Position numbers and translations under genes: made by a program
The notes under the pieces: model-generated
Databases searched by the model: none
What the model was told of the DNA's origin: nothing
The model's input: the letters and a program-made list of their open reading frames with translations, nothing else
NCBI GenBank assembly: GCA_017617805.1
Contig: JAFZVN010000091.1
Span: 1-45,350, forward strand
Direction: 5' to 3'
Length of the DNA: 45,350 nucleotides
From: Bacteroidaceae bacterium
Lineage (GTDB): Bacteria; Bacteroidota; Bacteroidia; Bacteroidales; Bacteroidaceae
Shown here: piece after piece, positions 35,998-43,408 of the stretch
Layout of the letters: the number at the start of each line of letters is the position of its first letter
Numbering within the stretch: the first letter of the stretch is position 1

Positions 35998-36999
35998 ATG
36001 ATAAGCTACAAAGAACTTGGTCTCGTGAATACGCGCGAGATGTTCAAGAGAGCTGTTGCAGGCGGTTATGCCATTCCAGCTTTCAATTTCAACACAATGG
36101 AGCAGATGCAGGCTATCGTGATGGCTGCAGTTGAAACGAAGTCTCCTGTCATCATGCAGGTGTCTAAGGGCGCACGCAATTATGCGAACGGCGTTATCCT
36201 TCGTAACCTCGCTAAGGGTGCTGTGGAGTATGCTAAGGAACTCGGTTGCGAGCATCCTGAAATCGTTCTCCACCTCGACCACGGAGATAGCTTCGAACTT
36301 TGTAAGGACTGTATCGATAACGGTTTCTCTTCTGTGATGATTGACGGTTCTCACCTCCCATACGAGGAGAACGTGGCACTCGCCAAGAAGGTGGTTGAGT
36401 ATGCTCACCAGTTCGACGTGACTGTTGAGGCTGAGCTGGGTGTGCTCGCTGGTGTAGAGGATGAGGTTTCTGCTGCAGAGTCTCACTACACGAAGCCAGA
36501 AGAGGTGATTGACTTCGCTACTCGTACTGGTTGCGACTCTCTCGCTATCTCTATCGGTACTTCTCATGGTGCTCACAAGTTCACTCCTGAGCAGTGCACA
36601 CTCGTGAACGGCGTTCTCGTTCCACCACCATTGGCATTTGACATCCTCGCTGAGATCGAGAAGAAGCTTCCTGGCTTCCCAATCGTACTCCACGGTTCTT
36701 CATCAGTTCCTATGGACGAGGTGAACACTATCAACCAGTATGGTGGCAAGCTCGAGGCAGCTATCGGTATTCCTGAGGAGCAGCTTCGCAAGGCAGCTAA
36801 GAGTGCAGTATGCAAGATCAACATCGACTCTGACTCTCGTCTGGCTATGACTGCTGCTATCCGCAAGCACCTCGCTGAGCATCCTGGAGACTTCGACCCA
36901 CGTCAGTACTTGAAGCCTGCTCGTGAGAACATGAAGAAGATGTACATCCACAAGATTGTGAATGTGCTCGGTTCTGATGGAAAGCTCGCACAGGCATAA
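35998..36999 (+). CDS. fba: Class II fructose-bisphosphate aldolase
   Basis: Zinc-dependent cleavage of fructose 1,6-bisphosphate in glycolysis. GYAIPAFNFNTMEQMQAIVM near residue 21 is the family N-terminus, VLHLDHGDSFELCKDCIDNG has zinc ligand and catalytic aspartate, AVEAELG-like TVEAELGVLAGVEDE follows, and VLHGSSSVPMDEV is the phosphate-binding loop. Length 333. Codon use is strongly biased to a few C-ending and GCT/GTT codons, as expected for high expression. Its stop overlaps the start of the PAP2 gene by one base (TAATG). Confidence 0.95.
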   Translation: MISYKELGLVNTREMFKRAVAGGYAIPAFNFNTMEQMQAIVMAAVETKSPVIMQVSKGARNYANGVILRNLAKGAVEYAKELGCEHPEIVLHLDHGDSFELCKDCIDNGFSSVMIDGSHLPYEENVALAKKVVEYAHQFDVTVEAELGVLAGVEDEVSAAESHYTKPEEVIDFATRTGCDSLAISIGTSHGAHKFTPEQCTLVNGVLVPPPLAFDILAEIEKKLPGFPIVLHGSSSVPMDEVNTINQYGGKLEAAIGIPEEQLRKAAKSAVCKINIDSDSRLAMTAAIRKHLAEHPGDFDPRQYLKPARENMKKMYIHKIVNVLGSDGKLAQA

Positions 37000-38312
37000 T
37001 GCGACGCTTTACAGTTATACTGATTATTTTATTCACGGCTTCTCTGTCTATTGCATACGCGCAGGCAGAGAAGCCTGATTCTATTCTTTTGGAGGAGATT
37101 GATTCCATCCTCGCCCATTATGAGGAGATGGAACGTACGCATAAGGTGGAGAACGTCATCAAGTCGTATAATGAGCGGCAGCTGGAACGTGAGATGAAGT
37201 TCAGTTCTGATGGTGCGTTACATCTGGTACGTGGACTCCTCCTTTTGTGGACTGACCACAACTTCATTACTCGTGACGCTTATTTCGAGAAGAAGAGCAA
37301 TTCCTTCAAATGGACTGACTACGCAGTGGGAGGTATCCCATTGGCGGCCAATTATGTGTTGAAGGCAGCAGGTGTGGAAAGCCGTTCGAAGCTGGAACGT
37401 ATGCTTTCAGCCAATGCGATGGCGCTGGGTCTCTCGTTTGGTGTGTCCGAAGTGCTCAAAGTGAGTGTGCATGAGGGACGTCCCGACCAGAAAGATTCCA
37501 ATTCCTTTCCTTCTGCTCATGCCAGCTTCGCTTTTGTTTCAGCCTCCATTCTTAGTCGAGAATATGGCTACATTTCCCCTTGGATTACCATTGGTAGTTA
37601 CACGACGGCTGCGGGTACGGAACTGTTGCGCATCAAGCACAACAAACATTGGATGAACGACCTCTACATGGGTGCTGGCATCGGTGTGATGAGTACCAAT
37701 CTCGCTTATTTCCTGACTGACAAGATTTTTGGAGCTGACGCCATCAACAGCCCCGAACTGCGCAAGCGTGATGTGGAGCGTCTTATCAAGTTCAACGACC
37801 GAGCTTCAGGCTTCACGTTTGTGTCAGGTACAGAGATCGGTGACCGTACAATCCGATTTGATGACGCACGCATCAAGAGTGGAGCTGCTTTCTCAGCAGG
37901 AGCTGACGTGACGTGGTTCGCAACTCCCCACATTGCCGCTGAGTTCATGACCCGTGTGGTGGATGTGCAGGCAAAGGTGTTCGATACTCCCAATCCTTTC
38001 TCTGGCGGACATCTCGACCTCTACCACTTTGACCTTGGTGCCAAGATATCATCCCCTTACGCTCTCGGTAAGCGATTTGCCACGCGTGTGTTTGCCGGTG
38101 TGCGCATGATGGATGGCGACCAGTTCACGGATGGTCATACGACCTACACGATACCTGATGAGACTCGCTTCGAACTTGGCGCCAGCCTCACCTACGAGTG
38201 TTTGGACTCCAAGAATTATGCGTGGGGTTTTAATATTGACTATTACCACACGTTCTCTCACTACATGAAAAATCGCTACAGCCTTGCCTCCACGTGGAAG
38301 ATTCTCTTCTGA
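36999..38312 (+). CDS. PAP2 phosphatase with a probable outer-membrane beta-barrel half
   Basis: 437 residues with a signal peptide (MRRFTVILIILFTASLSIAYAQ). The PAP2 triad is complete: KVSVHEGRP, SFPSAHAS and RIKHNKHWMND (patterns K-x6-RP, PSxH, R-x5-H-x3-D). From about residue 265 the sequence alternates in amphipathic strands (AGADVTWFATPHIAAEFMTR, HFDLGAKISSPYALGKRFAT, RFELGASLTYECL) and ends in an aromatic residue (WKILF), which suggests an outer-membrane barrel. The substrate may be a lipid A or isoprenoid phosphate. It is translationally coupled to aldolase, which is an odd partner. Confidence 0.8.
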   Translation: MRRFTVILIILFTASLSIAYAQAEKPDSILLEEIDSILAHYEEMERTHKVENVIKSYNERQLEREMKFSSDGALHLVRGLLLLWTDHNFITRDAYFEKKSNSFKWTDYAVGGIPLAANYVLKAAGVESRSKLERMLSANAMALGLSFGVSEVLKVSVHEGRPDQKDSNSFPSAHASFAFVSASILSREYGYISPWITIGSYTTAAGTELLRIKHNKHWMNDLYMGAGIGVMSTNLAYFLTDKIFGADAINSPELRKRDVERLIKFNDRASGFTFVSGTEIGDRTIRFDDARIKSGAAFSAGADVTWFATPHIAAEFMTRVVDVQAKVFDTPNPFSGGHLDLYHFDLGAKISSPYALGKRFATRVFAGVRMMDGDQFTDGHTTYTIPDETRFELGASLTYECLDSKNYAWGFNIDYYHTFSHYMKNRYSLASTWKILF

Positions 38313-38392
38313 CCACCTCCGAAAACGATGCGATGAGCTTGTAGATAGACACTTTTTTCCATATTTATGGTGTTGGTTTGAGAAAAATGCAC

Positions 38393-38400
38393 TAACTTTG
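38393..38400 (+). promoter_or_regulatory. -7 promoter element for the EIIC-kduI-methyltransferase run
   Basis: TAACTTTG on the plus strand, 28 bases before the EIIC ATG. Confidence 0.6.
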
Positions 38401-38428
38401 CCGAAAATTCAATCAACTACTAACTAAT

Positions 38429-39799
38429 ATGGAACAAGTATTTTCTTACATCATCAGTCTTGGTGCCGCTGTGATGATGCCTATTCTGTTCACAATCATC
38501 GGATTGTGCATTGGCATGAAATTTGGCAAGGCACTGAAGAGCGGACTCTATGTGGGTGTCGGTTTTGTGGGCCTCAATGTGGTCACCAAATTGTTGACAG
38601 ACAATTTTACGTCTCCTTTGGAGAATATCTCCGATCTCTATCAATTGGCGTTGAAGGTATTTGATATGGGATGGCCTGCTGCTGCTGCTGTGGCTTACAA
38701 CACGGCTGTGGGCGCTTTGATTATTCCCATTCTTTTGGGTGTTAACTTCCTGCTCTTAATTACTAAATGTACGCGCACGGTCAACATCGACCTGTGGAAC
38801 TACTGGCATTTTGCCTTCATCGGTGCTGTGGCGTATTTTGTGATGGATCAGTCGTTGGCATGGGGCTATTTTGCTGCCATTGTGTGCTACATCATCACCT
38901 TGGTCATGGCAGATTTGACCGCCAAGAAGTTTCAGACGCACTATGACCTGCCAGGTATTTCCATCCCTCAACCTTTCTGTCAGAGTTTCACACCCTTTGC
39001 CGTATTGATTAACAAAGGGTTGGATCTGATTCCAGGTTTCTCCAAGCTCGATGTGGATGCAGAGGGATTGAAGAAGAAGTTTGGCGTTTTGGGTGAACCG
39101 CTCGTGTTGGGTGTCATCGTAGGTGCTCTCATAGGCATTGCTGCTCAGTTGAATATCAAGATGATTTTGGCATTGGGCGTGACGATGGGTGCTGTCATGG
39201 AGCTGATTCCACGCATCACAAGCCTTTTCATCGACGGATTGAAACCCATTGCAGAGAAGACACAGGAAGTGGTGAAGAAGAAGTTCAAGGGCAAGGAAGT
39301 CTATATCGGCATGTCGCCAGCGCTGGTGATTGGTCATCCCACCACATTGGTTTGTTCCGTCATCCTCATTCCGGTCATCTTGGCGATTGCTGTTGTCGTG
39401 CCAGGCAATCAGTTCCTTCCATTGGCATCCTTGGCGGGCATGTTCTATCTGTTCCCCCTCATCCTCCCTTATACCAAAGGTAATGTGGTGAAGAGTCTCA
39501 TCATCGGCTTCGTGGCGCTGGTGGTAGGTCTTTACTTTGTCACCGACATGGCATCAGCCTTCACACAGGCAGCCCATGAGGTGTATGCAGCCACACAAAA
39601 CGACGCTGCCAAGATTCCAGAAGGATTTGAAGCGGGTGCCCTCGATTTTGCCTCGAGCCTCTTCGGTTGGGTCATCTACAAATGCGTGGCTTCGCTGAAA
39701 TGGATTGGTGCAGGTGTGCTCACTTTGATTACGGTGGGCATGGTGGTGTGGAACCGCATGCGTATTGTGAAAGAAGAAAAGAAGGAATCTTTAGCTTGA
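38429..39799 (+). CDS. Galactitol-family EIIC permease without visible PTS partners
   Basis: 456 residues, ten or more transmembrane helices. MEQVFSYIISLGAAVMMPIL and TIIGLCIGMKFGKALKSGLY at the start, and MSPALVIGHPTTLVCSVILI later, fit the GatC/SgcC-type EIIC family of the PTS. No EIIA, EIIB, EI or HPr is present in the window, and most Bacteroidota lack a working sugar PTS, so it probably works as a secondary transporter. The next gene is kduI, which suggests a uronate or ketouronate substrate; this is an inference from order only. Confidence 0.82.
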   Translation: MEQVFSYIISLGAAVMMPILFTIIGLCIGMKFGKALKSGLYVGVGFVGLNVVTKLLTDNFTSPLENISDLYQLALKVFDMGWPAAAAVAYNTAVGALIIPILLGVNFLLLITKCTRTVNIDLWNYWHFAFIGAVAYFVMDQSLAWGYFAAIVCYIITLVMADLTAKKFQTHYDLPGISIPQPFCQSFTPFAVLINKGLDLIPGFSKLDVDAEGLKKKFGVLGEPLVLGVIVGALIGIAAQLNIKMILALGVTMGAVMELIPRITSLFIDGLKPIAEKTQEVVKKKFKGKEVYIGMSPALVIGHPTTLVCSVILIPVILAIAVVVPGNQFLPLASLAGMFYLFPLILPYTKGNVVKSLIIGFVALVVGLYFVTDMASAFTQAAHEVYAATQNDAAKIPEGFEAGALDFASSLFGWVIYKCVASLKWIGAGVLTLITVGMVVWNRMRIVKEEKKESLA

Positions 39800-39839
39800 T
39801 GAAGTCAATCATAAAAAACTAACGAATAACAAGTAACCT

Positions 39840-40814
39840 ATGAAGAAATTTATTACGAGTTGTGCCCTGCTGATGGGCGCATTGGGCATGAACGCCCAAA
39901 TGAATGTGAGCTTCCAGAAGGCTTGTCATCCAGACGATGTGAAGCACTACGACACACAGACCCTTCGCGACCGGTTCGTGATGGAAAAGGTGATGGCGCC
40001 TGACGAAATCAACCTCACGTATTCAATGTACGACCGCTTCATCTTTGGTGGCGCTATGCCTGTGACGAAGGATTTGAAGTTGGAGACCTTCCCAGAGTTG
40101 CGTGCTCCTTACTTCCTCCACAATCGTGAAATCGGTATTGTCAACACAGCTGGCGATGGTGTGGTCATTGTGGATGGCGTTGAATATCCTCTCAGCGAAC
40201 GGGAGGCCCTCTACATTGGTCGTGGCAACTTGGGCAAGGATAAGAAGGGTAACGGCATTGAGTCGAATCAGGAGGTCATCTTCCGTTCGAAAGACCCACA
40301 AAAACCCGCCAAGTTCTACATCAACTCCGCGACAGCACATCAGCACTACAAGACACAATGGATCACATTGGATGGCCGAAAGAATGGCAATGTTCAGTCG
40401 CTCAAGGCAACCGTGCTGCGCAACTTGGGTTCATTGGAAGAGTCGAACCAGCGCACTATCTATCAGCTGATTGTCAACACAGCCCTCGAAGAAGGTCCTT
40501 GTCAGTTGCAGATGGGTCTGACGCAGTTGGAGCCAGGTTCTGTATGGAACACGATGCCACCTCACACTCATGGCCGTCGCATCGAGGCTTACTATTACTT
40601 CAATCTGCCAGAGGGTCAGACCATCAGCCACATCATGGGTGAGCCCCAGGAAAGCCGTGTCGTATGGCTCCACAACGAACAGGGCATCATGTCGCCCGAA
40701 TGGTCTATCCATGCCGCTTCTGCCACCTATTATTATACCTTCATCTGGGGTATGGCAGGCGAGAACCTCGACTACAACGACAAGGATGTCATCAAAGTGA
40801 GCGACATCAGATAA
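39840..40814 (+). CDS. kduI: 5-dehydro-4-deoxy-D-glucuronate isomerase with an apparent signal peptide
   Basis: Isomerises 5-keto-4-deoxyuronate, the product of unsaturated uronate breakdown from pectin or glycosaminoglycans. Metal-binding [20 protein letters not shown] near residue 238, the [21 protein letters not shown]-terminal segment and the final [18 protein letters not shown] all match KduI. Unusually, the protein begins [20 protein letters not shown], which looks like a cleavable Sec signal; most KduI proteins are cytoplasmic. A second methionine at residue 21 could start a cytoplasmic form. It lies between the EIIC gene and the methyltransferase with short gaps. Confidence 0.9.
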   Translation: MKKFITSCALLMGALGMNAQMNVSFQKACHPDDVKHYDTQTLRDRFVMEKVMAPDEINLTYSMYDRFIFGGAMPVTKDLKLETFPELRAPYFLHNREIGIVNTAGDGVVIVDGVEYPLSEREALYIGRGNLGKDKKGNGIESNQEVIFRSKDPQKPAKFYINSATAHQHYKTQWITLDGRKNGNVQSLKATVLRNLGSLEESNQRTIYQLIVNTALEEGPCQLQMGLTQLEPGSVWNTMPPHTHGRRIEAYYYFNLPEGQTISHIMGEPQESRVVWLHNEQGIMSPEWSIHAASATYYYTFIWGMAGENLDYNDKDVIKVSDIR

Positions 40815-40820
40815 CAGGAT

Positions 40821-41594
40821 ATGCTGAGCAAGAATAGAGTGAAATATGTGCGTTCGCTGGAGATGAAGAAATTTCGGAAGGCGGACAACGTATTCGTGGC
40901 AGAAGGACACAAACTGGTGGGCGACCTCCTCGATGTGTTCTCCTGCACCTATCTTGCAGCCACAGCCGAGTGGCTTGCCCTGCATTCCTCTTGGCTACAG
41001 AAACAGAGTGGGGTAGAGATCAACGAAGTGACAGACGAGGAATTGAAACGCCTCAGTTTTCAGGAAACACCCCAACAGGTGTTGGCTGTGTTCCGCCAAC
41101 CCACTTATGAGGTGGATGTGAACGACGTGGCGCAGCATCAATTATGTCTGGCTTTGGACGATGTGCAGAATCCAGGCAACTTAGGCACGATTGTCCGTCT
41201 TGCCGATTGGTTTGGCATCGAGCATATCTTCTGTTCCAGAGGATGTGCCGACATCTATAATCCCAAGACCGTTCAGGCCACGATGGGCGGCATAGCGAGG
41301 GTGCAGACCCACTATGTCGATTTGCCCGAGATGCTGAGTGCTCTGGACAAGACCATCCCCGTCTATGGCACCTTCCTGGATGGAGAAAATCTCTATCAGA
41401 AGCATTTGGAGAATCGAGGCTTGATTGTGATGGGCAATGAAGGAAAGGGCGTCTCAAAAGCCGTCGAGGCCTTTGTTTCCGAGCGTCTCTACATCCCCAA
41501 CTACCCATCAGGACGAGCCACCTCAGAGTCCCTGAATGTCGCCATCGCCACAGCCATCGTATGTGCCGAATTCCGCAGAATAGGAAGTATATGA
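40821..41594 (+). CDS. TrmH/SpoU-family RNA 2'-O-methyltransferase
   Basis: SAM-dependent methylation of a ribose 2'-OH in rRNA or tRNA. An N-terminal substrate-binding domain (VKYVRSLEMKKFRKADNVFV, AEGHKLVGDLLD) precedes the SPOUT knot: CLALDDVQNPGNLGTIVRLA is motif 1, LIVMGNEGKGVSKAVEAFV is motif 2 and IPNYPSGRATSESLNVAIAT is motif 3. Length 257. Starts seven bases after kduI. The target nucleotide is unknown. Confidence 0.92.
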   Translation: MLSKNRVKYVRSLEMKKFRKADNVFVAEGHKLVGDLLDVFSCTYLAATAEWLALHSSWLQKQSGVEINEVTDEELKRLSFQETPQQVLAVFRQPTYEVDVNDVAQHQLCLALDDVQNPGNLGTIVRLADWFGIEHIFCSRGCADIYNPKTVQATMGGIARVQTHYVDLPEMLSALDKTIPVYGTFLDGENLYQKHLENRGLIVMGNEGKGVSKAVEAFVSERLYIPNYPSGRATSESLNVAIATAIVCAEFRRIGSI

Positions 41595-41667
41595 TGCTTC
41601 CCGATTGAACAAATTAAAACACTTATGCCTATGGGGTAAGAAAGAAGGGATGATGAAGGAGATAAAG

Positions 41668-41696
41668 AAAGAGCCTGTGCGATTGCACGGGCTTTT
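41668..41696. terminator. Bidirectional terminator between the methyltransferase and the EVE-like gene
   Basis: GCCTGTGC-GATT-GCACGGGC with A-runs before and TTTT after. It closes both the plus-strand run and the minus-strand accessory operon, and marks a likely boundary between core and accessory DNA. Confidence 0.8.
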
Positions 41697-41720
41697 ATGG
41701 TGTAAGATGTAAATGTTTTG

Positions 41721-42596
41721 TTATTCCGATCCTTCGTCCCAAAGTTCAAGAAGCTTTTCACTCACCTCATCTGAGAGCAAAGCACCAGAGTGACCTTTAC
41801 CCCAATCAATAGAAGGAATGGCGGCTTTCAGTTTTTCAAGGGAGACAAAAGGCACCTCACCAGGCGTTTCAGGATTTCTGCAAACCATATCCACATACAT
41901 TCTCCGTTTGGTGGTTCCCGCCCAGTCATCCGAAGGGTATGGATCGGACAAGAACTGCCCGTTGAACACAATGCCAGCCTTGTCATCACCCACACGCATC
42001 ATGTAGAAGCAATCTCCTCGTCGAGCCTCCTCCCACTCATAGATGCTCCAATTCATACGGAACATTCCATTTTTCATGTTTGCCACACACGCCTCATAGT
42101 CCTTCTCCTTGAAAGAGCTAATGGCAGGATTCCAGCGCATCAGATACTTCTTTGGTTTCTCAGGCACAGGCAGCACCTCAAAGCTCACCTCCCATATACA
42201 GCTGGTGCCATTTGACGCAGGCATGATGGGCAGACCAGCTCCTTGATAATTGAAACGGACAGTGGGTTCCGTTTCCGTTCCGATGATTTGCACCAGACAG
42301 TTCTTGCCATCCTCCTCCGTCAGCAGCAAGAATTGCAGAGAACGTTTGATGAAATATGGGAACTCACCATGATTGTACAGATAGCAACTATGATACGTGG
42401 TGGGCTTTTCATCAACATTCAAGATGAGCATCCCGTCCATGTTCTCCAATACCAGATGCTGATTATCTTCGCAGATTTGCAGGGTTATGTACCCCACCTC
42501 ACCACTACGAACCCTTTCAATCGCACCAGGATTCACCTCAATGCTCATTGCTGCCTCGTTGATGTCAACCTCCTTGTTCTTTTCTTCAGCTTTCAT
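41721..42596 (-). CDS. Protein with C-terminal EVE/PUA-like domain
   Basis: 291 residues. Residues about 150-290 fit a PUA-like (EVE-related) domain seen in 5-methylcytosine-type restriction proteins and HNH nucleases: YLMRWNP, then RRGDCFYMMRVGDDKAGIVF, SDPYPSDDW, MYVDM, and GALLSDEVSEKLLELW at the end. Such domains bind modified bases in DNA or RNA. The N-terminal 150 residues are beta-rich and unrecognised. No nuclease motif is visible. It starts four bases after the membrane protein stop, last in the operon with the RuvC nuclease. The domain call is by pattern; binding is inferred. Confidence 0.7.
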   Translation of the reverse strand: MKAEEKNKEVDINEAAMSIEVNPGAIERVRSGEVGYITLQICEDNQHLVLENMDGMLILNVDEKPTTYHSCYLYNHGEFPYFIKRSLQFLLLTEEDGKNCLVQIIGTETEPTVRFNYQGAGLPIMPASNGTSCIWEVSFEVLPVPEKPKKYLMRWNPAISSFKEKDYEACVANMKNGMFRMNWSIYEWEEARRGDCFYMMRVGDDKAGIVFNGQFLSDPYPSDDWAGTTKRRMYVDMVCRNPETPGEVPFVSLEKLKAAIPSIDWGKGHSGALLSDEVSEKLLELWDEGSE

Positions 42597-42600
42597 AGGC

Positions 42601-43407
42601 TTATTGGTTTAGATGTTTAAGTTTCAGGGGCAAAGATGTAGTCTTTTCACTTATATGATATCTATCATACTTGTTTACCAATTCATTAAGTGATTCCCTG
42701 GAACGATCATAATCAAGCAGGCTTTTCTTTAAAATGCCAAATCTTATGTTAAGATCTTCTGTACTAAATGAAGTTTTCATGTAGCCAGCACATCTTCCTC
42801 TTAATAGCGAAATAAAACTATCATGCTTAATTGCTGAAAGAACTCTATGATTTTCTGGTGATAACCATGAAGCCATAGCTTGGATATCAAATAAAATTTC
42901 ATCTAACTTTTGTAATGAAAGAGATAAGGCAATCAAATATTCTGGCTTAAAATGTACATTATACCCAAACTCTTCGACAGACAAACTATTCCTCTCACAA
43001 TAAGGCTTGCAATCTTCCCGTATTACTCTCTCTACAAATGATTTCAAATCGAAATCTGTGGAATAATCTTCATTCGTACAACTGACCGCCATAAAATCCC
43101 CCAAAGCCTCTCTTAATTCGGCCAGTTTGTCGGAGAGATGAGGAAGGATTATAAAACGACTTTGTATGGTTGGAATTATTACAGAGAAAACAAAGAAAAG
43201 AGAACCCGCTATATAGCTTAATGAGAGGCTATGTACAATTACATTTACAACCTGATTATATTCAGAAGGGAGGGCTGTCTTAATGTAAAAATCTGGTAAT
43301 AAAGTCCATAATGATAGAAGAAAGGCTATTATTGTTGATAGCCAAACTAATTTATAATTATAGATGACTTCTTTTATTATTGTTGTATAAACCTGTTTCT
43401 TTGTCAT
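42601..43407 (-). CDS. Two-helix membrane protein, unknown function, coupled to the RuvC nuclease
   Basis: 268 residues from the ATG at 43407, one base after the nuclease stop; an alternative TTG start at 43428 would overlap it. Two hydrophobic segments lie at about residues 19-38 (KLVWLSTIIAFLLSLWTLLP) and 58-82 (HSLSLSYIAGSLFFVFSVII). The remaining 185 residues are soluble and mostly helical, probably cytoplasmic, with four or five cysteines but no catalytic motif I recognise. The gene is clearly richer in A/T than its neighbours, a sign of recent transfer. Not matched to a known family from memory. Its tight coupling suggests a role with the nuclease, perhaps as a membrane-acting effector. 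Confidence 0.75.
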   Translation of the reverse strand: MTKKQVYTTIIKEVIYNYKLVWLSTIIAFLLSLWTLLPDFYIKTALPSEYNQVVNVIVHSLSLSYIAGSLFFVFSVIIPTIQSRFIILPHLSDKLAELREALGDFMAVSCTNEDYSTDFDLKSFVERVIREDCKPYCERNSLSVEEFGYNVHFKPEYLIALSLSLQKLDEILFDIQAMASWLSPENHRVLSAIKHDSFISLLRGRCAGYMKTSFSTEDLNIRFGILKKSLLDYDRSRESLNELVNKYDRYHISEKTTSLPLKLKHLNQ

Positions 43408-43408
43408 A

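Noticed and set aside
43324-43343. GGCTAT-N8-ATAGCC inside the membrane gene as a tracrRNA anti-repeat
   Set aside because: Only 6-7 bases match the repeat and it lies within a coding frame; chance is sufficient.
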